Shown in pieces: positions 45,802-57,654 of a stretch of DNA of 64,000 bases (its first letter is position 1; every line of letters starts with the position of its first letter). The DNA is from Allolobophora icterica (lineage: Eukaryota; Annelida; Clitellata; Crassiclitellata; Lumbricidae). The notes under the pieces were generated by a model. That model was given only the letters and a program-made list of their open reading frames with translations. It was not told the origin of the DNA and did not search any database. The translations under genes were made by a program, and so were the position numbers. The DNA lies in assembly GCA_963556255.1 (NCBI GenBank), contig OY744604.1, forward strand, positions 70,477,390-70,541,389, in the 5' to 3' direction.

Positions 45802-46132
45802 TACCCGTAAAACGGGGTGACTTTGGCCTTTTTAAAACTTGTTTTAATAATAAAACGATACCGTGACTGAATATGGTTGACTTAACAATTTAATTAGGTG
45901 TGCATAGGGTTAAAGAGAAAATGTATATAGCAAACTTTTTTGGGTAATAACAGATGAACACTTTTTTTTAAACTTTTGGGGTGGGCCAAAGTCACCTCAT
46001 CAGGTGGGGTGACTTTGTCACACAATGGATTTTCAGTTATTAGACAAAGTAAACCTGTTACTGGAGTCACTTTGGCCCAAAGAATGTGTTTTAAAAAATA
46101 TCTAAGCTTAAAACTAACACTAAATGACAATG

Positions 46133-46169
46133 TCATACCGGTACTAGTAATAGACTAGTACCGGTATGA
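46133..46169. repeat. 16-bp perfect inverted repeat
   Basis: The arms TCATACCGGTACTAGT (46133-46148) and its complement (46154-46169) are separated by AATAG. Confidence 0.95.
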
Positions 46170-46620
46170 CAGTCTAGTGAAAAGTCTAGTGAAAGTAGTG
46201 AAAAGTCATATGACTGTTGAAATGTTCACGAACTCCCATCTACTTTTCAATGCAGGAACTTGAAACAACCCTCTTGCAGAAATTTTCTTTGGTGGAAGAA
46301 TTTTTCTCAGAATTGCTGCTGTAGGATAGAATGTCTGGTCCACTGTAGAAGGCCATTTCCAGTTCATACCACTTCTTGCTAAACAGCTGACTTCAGCTCC
46401 TGATTTTTTCAGTACTTTTACCATGCCAGGAAACTGTTCTCCTTCTTATGTGACTATAACAAAAGTTACCTTTCTTTAATCTCATTTTATTGAGGATATT
46501 GATAATTCCTACTACCAGGAATACGTTTATACAACCTTGGAATGACTAGAAAGAATTAGTACCGACCAGTCAAAATATCATGAAAAGTGAAATTTTAGCA
46601 AATACATTAATTAATTTTAA

Positions 46621-47491
46621 TATAAACATTATATAAACATCGCCAGGAGTACTTTAGAATATGGCCAAAGTGATATTTTAACAAATCCTCTTAAGACCCA
46701 GTACATATGGCTGGGTACTCGCCAGCAGTTAGCAAAACTTGACCTGACCCTTTTGGCTGCTGAATTTCCTTTAATATCATTTTCTACCTCTGTCCGGAAC
46801 CTTGGTGTCATTCTTGACCAGGAACTAACCTTTACTAAGCACCTCTCTTCTCTGTCTCGCTCCTGTTTCTACCATCTCCGCCAGCTCAGGGTTGTTGCTC
46901 GCTCTCTCTCAGCCTCTGCTGCTTCAACTCTTATCCATGCCTTTGTTTGCTCTCGTTTAGATTATTGCTCTTCTCTCTACACCGGTCTTCCTCAAACCCG
47001 CCTGTCCTTCCTTGAGAGGGTCCTGCGGTCTGCGGCGCGCCTTGTTGGCTCCATACCCCGCTATGGTAGTGTATCCTCCTACATGCATCATACTCTACAT
47101 TGGCTTCCCATCCGGCAGCGTATCCTGTATCGGCTTTGCTCTCTCGTCTGGCAATGTGTTTTGGGCATGGCTCCTTCCTACCTATGCTCTGTTTTCACTC
47201 TCTCTTCTTCTCTTACGGGTCGCTCAGCCCTCCGTTCCTCTTCTCGGGGCGACTTTATAGTCCCGTATGCCCGCACTGCTACTATGCAGCGCCGAGCATT
47301 CTCTGTTGCTGGTCCAACTGCGTGGAATGACTTACCATCTTTCCTTCGCCTGTCTCCTCGTACTCACCCGTCTTCTTTTTACGTTCTATTGAAGACTTTT
47401 CTCTTTGATCAGGCCTGACTTGGGAGTGCCTCTGAGTAGAGCCCTTGAAGAGGCGCTATATAAATTCCATGATTGATTGATTGATTGATTG
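46621..47491 (+). mobile_element. 5'-truncated CR1/L2-like LINE with 21-bp target duplication
   Basis: The frame at 46753-47418 encodes the region after the RT palm: VRNLGVILDQELTFTKHL, LDYCSSLYTGLP, a LHWLPIRQRILYRLCSLVW stretch, RRAFSVAGPTAWNDLP and KTFLF. After the stop come the hairpin (GTGCCTCTG...AGAGGCGCTAT) and a (GATT)n tail to 47491. The 21-bp sequence starting AAATACATTAATTAATTTTA flanks it at 46600-46620 and 47492-47512. The ORF part is unbroken, so the insertion is fairly recent, but without endonuclease and RT core it cannot move by itself. Confidence 0.9.
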
Positions 47492-47952
47492 AAATACATT
47501 AATTAATTTTAAAATAAAAATTATAAAAATGTGGGTCAAAGTGAACCCATAATGTGGGTCAAAGTCACCCCAAAAACTTTACTTACATTTATAAAGTACT
47601 TATTGGTGACATCGTGGAGCAAACGGTGCGCCATACACATGCCATTACGATGTACATTGAAAAGTGTTGTTATTACCCACGGTATTATTAATCGTCTTTC
47701 TCACAGAAAAATAAGTTTGCACATCTTCAAAATTTAACTTTTTTTAGGCTTACAAACATTTCGGGAAAATTTCAACAAATTTTACAATGAAATAAACCAA
47801 ATTTTGTTCAAACAATCACTACATGTTTACTCATTGTTATTCGTAAATCAAGTCGAAACCACGTGATAACTACGGAATGCCAGAAGGTTACAAACTAATT
47901 TTTCAATTTGGGCCAAAGTCACCCAGCAGGCCAAAGTCTAGTTTTACGGGTA

Positions 47953-48724
47953 ATTAAGATCTTGCATCGCGACAGATACAAAAGATGCCCAATTATTCAA
48001 GCACAATTACTCCCAGCTTCGATACTCTGCCGTATTATCGTGCGTGCACGCCTGATGCCTGGAAAGAAGCAGTGCTTTTTCCGGCGCAACGCTCCGGAAC
48101 GACGTTCCGGCACCTTTTTTTCAGCTATTAAAAACAATTCCGTTATTCAGTAAAATAATATTTTAGTCATTTTAATTTGATTGCAGTGTTATGAATACAA
48201 TTACATTAAATTAAAATAACTAAATTATTCTTGGGGAGGTCTCACCGAGGCCCCTCCCTAAACCCCAATCCGCGTGTTTTCTCGGACTTCGCCCACGATT
48301 TATCCCATCCATAATTGGTTAATTCCGGGACCTTTTTTCTAGAAGAAAAGCAATGGAAAGAGGTAACTGTCAGATAGGCGTATACAGTTGGAAATACAGT
48401 TGTATGTTTCTTCAAGTGCGTGCGGTTCTTGCTAAGCCAATTGCAAGAGTCATCACACGCGACATCAAGGACCAGCAGTGCTGCCGACATCGATATTATG
48501 CGCCATAGGCAATTCGCTTCAGGGTAATTGCCTCAATTTTCCTCGCACGTGTAATGCACAACTCTTATACCTACGGAATTCAAATGTCTCAATGTCAACA
48601 TCAGATTCTATTAATGCAGCAGAATTACCTTGTATTTGTGAGACAGACAGAGACCCGGGAAGTGTTTGAAAGTTGGGTGAGCCAACCAAGGCAAACCTAT
48701 ATATGTTTGTACTCTTTGTCTATA
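47953..48724. other. No gene recognised
   Basis: AT-rich intergenic sequence. A GGAACGACGTTCC palindrome lies near 48106-48118. No credible gene was found. Confidence 0.4.
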
Positions 48725-48900
48725 TACATACATACATACATACATACATACATACATGCATGCATACATACATACATACATACATACATACATACATACA
48801 TACATACATACATACATACATACATACATACATACATACATACATACATACATACATACATACATACATACATACATACATACATACATACATACATACA
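48725..48900. repeat. (CATA)n microsatellite
   Basis: About 44 tetranucleotide units, almost perfect, followed by degenerate TACA/TATG to about 48970. Frames through it are repeat artefacts. Confidence 0.97.
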
Positions 48901-48973
48901 ATGTCATACATACATATATACATTTGTTTGTAGGTATGGATGTGTGCACGTGGGTATGCACGCAAGTATGTAT

Positions 48974-50499
48974 GTTTCGAAATAGTTTCGGCTACTTTCA
49001 AATAAGTTTCGCTAGTTTCGAATTAGTTTCGGCTAGTTTCGAATTAGTTTCGGCTTGCTTGGAAATAGATTCGGCTGGTTTCGAATTAGTTTCGACTAGT
49101 TTCGAATTAGTTTCGGCCGGTTTCGAATTAGTTTAGGCTAGTTTCGAATTAGTTTCGAGTAGTTTCGAATTAGGTTCGGCTCTCTTCGAAATAGATTCGG
49201 CTAGTTTCGAATTAGTTTCGACTAGTTTCGAATTAGTTTCGACTAGTTTCGAATTAGTTTCCGCTAGTTTCGAATTAGTTTCGGTTAGTTTCGAATTAGT
49301 TTTGGGTAGTTTCGAAATAGATTCGGCTAGTTTTGAATTAGTTTCGAGTAGTTGCGAATTAGTTTCGGCTAGTTTCGATTTAGTTTCGGCTAGTTTCGAA
49401 TTAGTTTCGACTAGTTTTGAATTAGTTTCCGCTAGTTTCGAATTAGTTTCGGCTAGTTTCGAATTAGTTTTGGGTAGTTTCGAAATAGATTCGGCTAGTT
49501 TTGAATTAGTTTCGAGTAGTTCCGAATTAGTTTCGGCTAGTTTCGATTTAGTTTCGGCTAGTTTCGAATTAGTTTCGGCTAGTTTCGAATTAGTTTCTAG
49601 TAGTTTTGATTTAGTTTCGGCTTGCTTCAAATTAGTTTCGAGTAGTTTCGGCTTGCTTCGATATAGATTCGGCTAGCTTCTAATTAGTATTGCCCAGTTT
49701 CGACTTAGTTTCGGCTAGTTTCGAATTAGTTTTGAGTAGTTTCGAATTAGTTTCGGCTTGCTTTGAAATAGATTCGGCTGGTTTCGAATTAGTTTCGGCC
49801 GGTTTCGAATTAGTTTCGGCTAGTTTCGAATTAGTTTCGAGTAGTTTCGAATTAGGTTCGGCTTGCTTCGAAATAGATTCGAACGGCTAGTTTCGAATTA
49901 GTTTCGACTAGTTTCGAATTAGTTTCCGCTAGTTTCGAATTAGTTTCCGCTAGTTTCGAATTAGTTTTGGGTAGTTTCGAAATAGATTCGGCTAGTTTTG
50001 AATTAGTTTCGAGTAGTTGCGAATTAGTTTCGGCTAGTTTCGATTTAGTTTCGGCTAGTTTCGAATTAGTTTCGACTAGTTTTGAATTAGTTTCCGCTAG
50101 TTTCGAATTAGTTTCGGCTAGTTTCGAATTAGTTTTGGGTAGTTTCGAAATAGATTCGGCTAGTTTTGAATTAGTTTCGAGTAGTTCCGAATTAGTTTCG
50201 GCTAGTTTCGATTTTGCTTCGGCTAGTTTCGATTTAGTTTCGGCTAGTTTCGAATTAGGTTTCGGCTAGTTTCGAAATAATTTCGGCTAGTTTCGAATTA
50301 GTTTCGGCTACCTTCGAATTAGTTTTGGCTAGTTTCGAATTAGTTTTGGCTAGCTTTGAATTAACTTCGGCATGTTTCGAATTTGTTTCAAATTAGTTTC
50401 CGCTAGTTTCAAATTAGCTTCGGCTAGTTTTAATTTAGCTTTGGCTAGTTTCGAAATAGTTTTGGCTATTTTCGAATTAGTTTCGGCTAGTTTCGAATT
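48974..50499. repeat. 21-bp satellite, about 72 units, with higher-order structure
   Basis: The consensus unit is about GGCTAGTTTCGAATTAGTTTC. Because 21 is a multiple of three, frames stay open on both strands over long stretches, giving SFELVSA heptapeptides on plus and KLAETNS heptapeptides on minus. Variant units with AAATAGATTCGG recur, and a pattern of about eight units (about 168 bp) at 49303-49470 is repeated nearly exactly at 49968-50135. Units in the last 250 bases are more degenerate, as expected at an array edge. Confidence 0.95.
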
Positions 50500-50869
50500 T
50501 CAACCCTTCTCTCCCCATTCAGTCTTGTAGGACCATATATTGCGCGTGTCACATCAAACCCTCCTCCAGTTTGAAGTAACCATCGAGAAATCCTATCTTT
50601 CAACAGTCAACAACTGTTGTAGCTTTCATACCCCGAGAGTATAAGATTTCCAGTATTCATGATTCTCTTGGCACTTTGGCAGTCGCTTAACTTGCTGACC
50701 CATCCCTAAGGTCAGGGCGGCCGTTGGCCGGCATTGAGTTGGTTCCATTAGGCACATTGTGTATTTGTATAGTGCGTTGATGTATTTGTATAGTGCGTTC
50801 AGTGCATCGGCATAAGCTTTGGAGTCTGCTTCACAGAGGCGTTCATCTTTTACCTAATCACTTTTAAAA
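50500..50869. other. No gene recognised
   Basis: A GTATTTGTATAGTGCGTT direct repeat lies near 50760-50800. Nothing else was recognised. Confidence 0.4.
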
Positions 50870-51005
50870 TTTAGGCGCAAAGAATTTTTTTATTGTATTA
50901 ATGACCAAAAGTTGTGTGAGCGTGCGCCTGCCTCGGCGACACAGAGCCAAAACTTGAGTAAGCATAGGCGCCTTTGGCGCCATAGGTTCCCGGGCCCCTG
51001 GAGAC
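50870..51005 (-). repeat. Dispersed TE end shared with 3103-3230
   Basis: Reverse complement of the repeat at 3103, here ending GGCGCC..CCCGGGCCCCTGG. It is probably one end of a hAT-like element; the other end was not found. Confidence 0.5.
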
Positions 51006-51983
51006 AGAACAACGAAGTAGGCCTATTCTTACTGAAGCTGACTTCAAGGCTGCGGTGAAAGAACGAGCCTTTGGCAACTGAGCAAATTCGAACGTATCAA
51101 CTGCTTCTTAGCTTACATTCGTACTCACACAATGAAAGAAAGGGCATACTCTTTTTGAAGGCTATGGTAACTTAAGAGCTTTCTGGGCTGAAGTTTGGTC
51201 TAACTAAGGTATGCGTAGCCTAATCTGCTTAAATAATTATAATCTTTTAACAATGCGTAGAACGACAGAATTATCCGTGGCCTCGAGTCGGATGTCTTCG
51301 TGTCATTTATTTTCCAGTGATAATCATTTTAAGATTGATCATAATTTTATCTCCTCTGTATCTCCTTTTGTTGTTATCCAACATCATTTCAACCTTACAA
51401 CATGGCTCCGATCACTGTATCTCAGAAACTTTTTGATAAAACGTTCGCCAGAGGGGATAACCATAATTGCACCGGCGACCTTTCGTGTTGTTCTTCGAAT
51501 GCAGTGTCTATGAACAATAAACCTAACCAACTTGGATGATGACATTCAATTTTTCAAGAGACACTTTTAAAATTGAGGGGAACAGTTATTTGCATCTGCT
51601 ATTTCTGCAACATTTGTACTTTAATTTCTTTAACCCATGTGTGTGATGAAGTATTAAATTCTGCACTTTCACACATGACTAAAGTGGCGCCAACTAGCGA
51701 CTATAACTGCGTTAGCTCTCATATGAAATCCTGTAATCATAATCGTAATACTAATCGTAATCTACAATTTCCTATCCGAGTGGATGTCCAGAGTTCGATG
51801 TCCGTTGGTGGTCCGAGTCCGGTTGCCAGAGGGACCAGAGAAGCTGAGCAGCTGTTACGGAGGGTTTCGCTGAGGACGAGAAAGCTTGGAAGGCAGAGGA
51901 TCAGATGGATTAGGATAGGAAATCTTGAAGAGGTGAGTTTTCAATTTGGAGTGGAAAGCCTATGGGGGATGAGTAGAGGAGCC
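51006..51983. other. No gene recognised; TE-like segments
   Basis: An approximately 100-codon plus frame at 51211-51513 has no recognisable domain. 51776-51970 resembles the LINE-related stretch at 6250-6290 (a shared GGAGTGGAAAGCCT word) but is too short to classify. Confidence 0.4.
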
Positions 51984-53855
51984 CAGGCCCGGATTAAGCC
52001 CTCGGGGGCCCCCGCCAAATTCTCCAGAGCCCTTAATCCACTCCCCTCCCCTCACCATACCCTCTTCCTCTCTTCCCAATTGCTAATGCTTGTCTATTAT
52101 TGACTATATAACTCAAACTTAATAATGTGTAGCTTAATGAAATACCAAAAAAACATGTTAAAATTACATTTTATTATAGGCTCACTTTCTAAGACAAAGC
52201 CACTGTTTTCAGCAATTCTTGACAGTTTGTCAGTATCAGCCACAGTGCGAAACAAAGATTAAAAGTGAATGAAAGTTAGCTGTCATCCAATTTCAAATAT
52301 TCATACAATAAATTTAACTTTAACAGACTGCAAAGTGACGTCCTACAGCAAAGTGAGCGAACAAACGTCAACACAGCAGATAGTGTTCCGTTTAACGGTT
52401 TCAAATCTTATGATCTACAGACTAGTTCACATTTTTCTACTCTTGGCAGTGGCAAACTGGTCAAGAACGTCATCGAAAGAAACAGTATCTAAAAGATCAC
52501 TCTCAACACTGAGAAGTTCCAGTGCAGTTAGGCGTTTGTCTGTCATCGTACTCCGCAGCTTATTCTTCAGCAATGCCACTTTGCTGAAGGATCTTTCACC
52601 AGTGCAGTTGGATACCATTAGGCACATGTACATAGGGAGAGCAATGGATACATTGGGAAATGTAGATTGAAGATCCTCAGTGTGCAGCAGCATGGCAAGG
52701 GAAGCTGGCGATTTACAGTCTCTGCACTTTGCAAAAATAGCGAACTGAACCATTTCATCAGGGAATACTCCAGATTCTAAATCACCAAAATATGTCTTTG
52801 CTAAATCGAGTGACAATTCTCTAATCTCGTCAGTGTGCAACACATTGAAGTCCGTGATAACTCTGAACACATTCCGAACTTCTTTGTATGCGGCAATCCT
52901 ACCTCTTAGTGAAAGCACTAACTGATTCACGATCGCAAAAAATGTGTGAATGCGAAATTTGTTCCATTGTAACGCGTCAGAATGACATTCCACATGTCAG
53001 ACAGGAAAGCTGTTTCTAGCAAATCCATTGAACTTGCTAAACACTTCGCGTCATGCCTAGTGGTACCATTCTGTTGGTTATCAGATGCAATATTCAACAA
53101 TGCCACTTGTATACTTTTGTATCCAATACACAGGGCCTTTACGGCATCAGCGCGTGCAGACCACCTGGTTTCTGATAGTGACTTCACTGTAAGTCCAACT
53201 CCAGGACCTTGTTTACTAAAACTGCCACGACACGACAAAGCACACTTATCCAATGTTGTTTTCTTTGCAGCATTTGTTGTGCAATACTTTTATCAACGAG
53301 AGCTTTTTCATTACGCCGTGTACTTACTTTAATGATGCAATCCCTGTGAATTATGCTCTGTTCGTGCATCCTGATTATCTTACCTGAAGCTTGCCAGTTG
53401 CTGAATCCATCAGCCTGAGAGAATTTATCCTTGTTGCTATTCATGAGTGTGTAATAAAAGCAGTACACAGATCCTCTAGACGGGCTGCAGTATAACATCC
53501 ATTTTCTAATTTCAGTTTCGCCATTCACAGATTTACCGTAAAAAAGTCGATTATTGAACTTACGAATACGACCCATAGGTGCACTGGAAGTTGGGCTGTA
53601 GCGTCTTACAGATGCTGGATAGTCATTCGCAGTGTTCTCATTACGGTGCGGTTCTTGCTGTAGCCAATATGCCACGGTCGCTGATGAGATTGGGAACCAG
53701 TGAGACGGATCTTTGGAACAACATCCTTCTTGTGCACAACTTTCGTCTGAATCACCACCAGGTTCAGGTCGACCTGCTAAAACAAATATACAGTAGGGGC
53801 CTACCATACCAGTAGGCCTATATATAATATCAATTATTTCATTTACAATTTTCAA
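51984..53855 (-). pseudogene. hAT transposase (TTF/ZMYM1-like), internally deleted
   Basis: Minus-strand pieces in order: a TTF-type zinc-finger region (53600-53300: a RKWMLYCSPSRGSVYCF segment, then ADGFSNWQASGKI, HEQSIIHRDC and a RVVAVLVNKV end), a LSETRWSARADAVKAL segment with a TRHDAKCLASSM stretch (53200-53000), and the C-terminal dimerisation region (52993-52427: SNCTGERSFSKVALLKNKLR, then RLTALELLSVESDLL). Frames change between the pieces, and the DDE core between the first and second is missing. The 5' TIR-like CAGGCCCGGATTAAG lies at 51984; the other end was not found. Confidence 0.85.
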
Positions 53856-53889
53856 ATTTCAAAATACTTGTGAAACTATTTGCCCAAAC

Positions 53890-53891
53890 AG

Positions 53892-53927
<36 letters not shown>

Positions 53928-54055
53928 TTAAGGTTTTGTATCTAATTAATTAGAATTAGCATTAGTTGAAATTTCAATATTACTATTAGAATTAGCATTG
54001 TTAGAAGAACTAATATATATATATATATATATATATGCACATATATATATATATA
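53890..54055. repeat. (AT)n microsatellites
   Basis: Two AT dinucleotide tracts (53892-53929 and 54011-54055) flank a short block containing two copies of an AATTAGCATT.GTT word. Confidence 0.9.
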
Positions 54056-54600
54056 AAATTTTGTTTTTATAACATGAGCTAAGATTCTTGATTAAAATAA
54101 TAATTATTGCGTGAACAAACAAACCCGTACCGTGTCGTACGTATTCATCATCATGAATAGCTAAGTCACGATCATCTGCCACTGACGGGTCCAAAACAGA
54201 AATTTGTGTTGTAACCGCTAAAGCCGTGCAAGTTGCAGTACCAGACTCACAAATTTCAGACACTGCTGATGTATACCTTCAGTGCAAGGCGCATGGCTAC
54301 CACCAACATTTCGATCCTGTTCTTCGTCTGGCTCATTTGATGTGACTGTCTGTTTGGAGTGTACGAAATATCTCTCCAGTTTTGGAACAGAGGCAACGCT
54401 ATTTCTTTCCCTCTCAGTAGGGCCTACGATATTTAGCTACTCGCCTTTTTTGAGCACCGGAAAGTTGAAATATTTTATTTTTTGGCATTGTTCCCTTTCA
54501 TGAATATAATTATAGGGGATAATAGGCCTATAATATCCACTAAGACAGAATTATCAATAACGATGAGTTTGCCGAAATGTATACTAAATGCAGAGAGGGA
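54056..54600. other. No gene recognised
   Basis: Possibly further hAT-derived sequence upstream of the transposase relic. The minus frame at about 54120-54260 could be N-terminal transposase, but nothing diagnostic is visible. Confidence 0.35.
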
Positions 54601-54605
54601 GGGGA

Positions 54606-54645
54606 GAGACAGACAGACAGACAGACAGAGACAGACAGACAGAGA
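54606..54645. repeat. (GACA)n microsatellite
   Basis: About nine GACA units with small interruptions. Confidence 0.95.
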
Positions 54646-56267
54646 TGTGGAGAGAGTGGAGAAGCGGAACGAAGGAGGCACATGGTGCCGAGGGCAGCTG
54701 CCTCTAGGGCAGGTGACTAACATGGTAGGGTGGGAAACGAGGAATTTTTCTGACCCGAAACTTACTACAAGGTCATGTGCCAAGCGGCTTCGGAGCCTTA
54801 GGCTCATACGGAGCGACGGCCAGAGGCCTGTCAACCCTAGATGATGGATGAGGGCTATGCTAGTCATCTCTGTTATATTATACACAGTGGACAACCTATA
54901 GCTGTACACGCTACAGACCCATCGGTTTCTTTGAGAATTGTTAGGGAAATGTCATTTGCTAGGCCCTGTGGAGCCTGCGATTGTTGTAAAAACTGTTAAA
55001 ATCTGTACACAGTTGCGTAATTGCATAATGCTAATCATCACTTTACAACTGACTCCTGACGTAAATTTACACTGCCCTTGAACAGAAAAGCTGAATAAAT
55101 GTGAAAATGCACACTAAAAAAATTCTTGTTGTCGCTATTGTCACGGACGACGCACAACAAAACTACTGGATCATCGCAGAAATCTTTGAAATGGACTCGG
55201 ACCACCAATGGACATCGATTTCTGGACAACCCTTCTGATACGACGTAGCTCTCGTGAATAAGCTTTACGGTGGCGCTTTAGAAAATTGGAGATTACGATT
55301 ACGATTACGAAATGTTACCTCAGATAGCGATATATAAATATTCAGATATAATCACTCAGTTTCATGAAAGCTAACTTAGTATATAGAATATGCAACAGGT
55401 GAACAAGCAATAAAGAAAATTTCAACCCCAAACGTAGATTATTATGTAGGCGTATACTCTGTATAATGTGCTCTGTCTGACGCTAATCATCACTGATATG
55501 AGTGCGTGTTAAATAAACTTGTATACGCACGCTCAGTTTTATGAAAGTACGTTATATTTCTTATAGCCTATAGAATATTCAACAGGTGAACAAGCAATAA
55601 AGAGATGTCAAATGTCGTTATGGAGCCAATTCTCGAATGTGTTGGCAAAATATTAATGAAAGAGCGCACAGCTTAACAATGGGTGTTAACGGCAGCCATA
55701 ACGAACCCTGGGTTAAACCTTGCTGCGGGGTAGAAAATGTGTTCATTTTGGAAATTGCAATAGTTGCCTTGCAACAGAAAAATCACTTAGATACTAAATG
55801 TAAAAACAAATTTGAATAGACGCTAATCATCACTGATATGAGTGCGTGTTATATTTCCTACGTAGTCACATGCATCATCTGCGTTACCGGTATGTTTCTA
55901 GTCTCTGCTCAAAACTTTTACTCTCTGCTGACAATAACAGATGCGTAGACCCAAACACCAAACCATTAATTTCATCATATAATGGACAGCTTTCCAGACC
56001 ACAATCCTCCTTGTCGGCTTTGGTAAAAATTAAAAATTTCATCATTTAATGGACAGCTTTCCAGAGCCATAAAAATCCTCCGTGTCGGCTTTAGTCAAAA
56101 TTAATACCTCGCTGTCTCCCCGGTCTGAGCGCATGATTCTGATGTGGCAGCAAACATTCGAAATGAAAAGTCTGATTCTTACCGACCTCAGCCTCAAAAC
56201 TGGTTTCCGTGACGCAGTTTCTGTGTTGCGTTGAAAAATTTCAGAGATTTGCATTACATTGGCGAAC
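54646..56267. other. Diverged paralogous unit segments, no receptor exon
   Basis: 55850-56260 resembles 37190-37510 and 16030-16250 of the receptor units (shared CTGCT, GACCACAATC..CCTTGTCG and AAAATTTC.GAGATTT words). Internal direct repeats occur: GACGCTAATCATCACTGATA at 55479 and 55819, and CAACAGGTGAACAAGCAATA at 55391 and 55574. No receptor exon or other gene was recognised. Confidence 0.5.
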
Positions 56268-56330
56268 AGCGCCTCTGATTAGCGAACAGTGTGAGAGGCG
56301 CTTTATAAATGTTCAGATACAATACAATAC
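56268..56330 (+). mobile_element. LINE 3' end only, with hairpin and ATACA tail
   Basis: Stem AGCGCCTCT (56268-56276) pairs with AGAGGCGCT (56294-56302). Then comes TTATAAATGTTCAGATACAA and an (ATACA)n tail. The copy is extremely 5'-truncated, with no coding part. Confidence 0.75.
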
Positions 56331-56331
56331 A

Positions 56332-56491
56332 AGTAGTTAGATAACTGTTACTTTAAGAAAACCTTGACCTACTTTCGTGACGTTGGTCTTGATTGGTCGG
56401 CCTTTGACCTACATGAAAGTAGGTCAAAGGCCGACCAATCAGGATCAAGTAAGTCAAGGCTGTTTTTTAAAGTTATAGTTATCTAACTACT
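56332..56491. mobile_element. Foldback MITE-like inverted repeat, 160 bp
   Basis: The whole segment folds on itself. The outer arms are AGTAGTTAG and CTAACTACT. The inner arms 56391-56412 and 56419-56440 are perfect over 22 bp with a 6-nt loop. No target duplication could be assigned. Confidence 0.75.
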
Positions 56492-57654
56492 ACTACATAG
56501 GCTACATTATAACTTCTCGTAATTACAGTTCAAAGCTATGCATGGATGGATCTAACACGCTCATTAAATGAAACGTAGTGACACATCCAGTGTTTATAAT
56601 TAAGCCTACGTACAGTGCTACGATTTTTATGGCCAGCAAAAGAAACTGATGCCATTCACATACAATTATTGGCCTATAACGAGCGACGCATTTGATCAAA
56701 GGTTTGTTCCTAATTAGCATCATTTAGCCTTGTCTCTAAAAGCATTCGTAACTCTACTGTAGTCTACTTTAAGATGAACTTATTAGCCTATGAGATGTCT
56801 TGGTCTGCCTGCTGACGTCAGATCAAGGACGATATTTAGCGACACGCAGAATTCGATATGCGCAATTACCCATCAGCATTAGTCAACAAAGGACTAACAT
56901 AGAATCAGTTTCACCTGGGAGCACATGATCATTCAGGTATTATTTTACTCTCGGCAGCGAATTCTTACACGTGTACGGAATCATGACTTGGACCTGGAAG
57001 TCTCTCCGTTTTCTGCTTAAAACAACGGATTTTATTTCTTATAAATTACACCTCAGAATAAATACTTTATAGTTGTACTAATGTAGCATACCGACACATT
57101 GTTTTGATTATCTAAGTTAAGTTATCGATTTCTTATACATCAGTGGCCAGGCGAGTCTTTGATTCGTCAATCTTATTGCTTAACGCGGAGGTTGCTTGAT
57201 AATTCTTCTGGGTTTGCATAGCAAAGGCCGAATTTGGTGTAAATCTTTTGACACTTCATGGATTTTAGTGTAATTAAACAGCCTTATAACACCATCAGCC
57301 TAAGTCTATTGAAAATCTGAAACCTTGGCCATATTGCCCTCTTGGATTAACTATAGTAGACACAGCAATATGAGACACATAAACTGGCTCCTCATTTTCG
57401 TCTATTCGCACCATGCCATACTTCGGGAACATCCCTTTAAATATTAAACCGTTCAATTCATAGGCCTAATCTATTTTTTATTTTTTAATTAATCTTCTGT
57501 TTATAACTGCTTTATTTCACTCCGAATTGTAATAATAACTATAGACAAAGTCGAACAAGATCAGCTATTGACTAGCGCCGCAGATTCACGGCCTTTGAAA
57601 CAAACTTTGCTTACATGTATTTATAAGTCAATCAACTTTATTTTGTTGTAGGCC
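56492..57654. other. No gene recognised
   Basis: 56980-57150 weakly resembles the distal unit block (4490-4630). The rest is AT-rich and unclassified. Confidence 0.4.

Larger units (their letters stand above)
45804..47950. mobile_element. TA-flanked DNA element with CCCGTAAAAC ends, hosting a LINE
   Basis: The ends are CCCGTAAAACGGGGTGACTT and, inverted, CCCGTAAAACTAGACTTTGG, flanked by TA. Words such as GGTGACTTTGGCC and GGCCAAAGTCACC recur near both ends in opposite orientation. Removing the nested LINE (46621-47491) leaves about 1.28 kb. A minus-strand frame at 46206-46424 (KWPSTVDQTFYPTAAILRKI and a SARGLFQVP end) resembles the tail of some DDE-type transposase-associated proteins in invertebrates, but I cannot name the family with certainty. 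Confidence 0.72.

Noticed and set aside
48554..49136. Tyr-Ile-His-Thr and Cys-Met-Tyr-Val repeat proteins on both strands
   Set aside because: They come from the (CATA)n microsatellite.
49133..50269. Heptad-repeat (coiled-coil-like) protein genes in the 21-bp satellite
   Set aside because: Open frames on both strands are expected from a stop-free 21-bp unit; no splice sites, start context or unique flanking coding sequence. Kept only as a finding to check.
51211..51513. 100-codon plus-strand frame
   Set aside because: No domain recognised and not supported by any paralogous copy.
52269..53332. Plus-strand frames overlapping the hAT transposase relic
   Set aside because: They are antisense shadows of clearly recognisable minus-strand hAT transposase pieces.
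54475..54909. 144-codon minus-strand frame with Ser/Leu/Cys repeats
   Set aside because: It is driven by the (GACA)n tract and has no other coding features.
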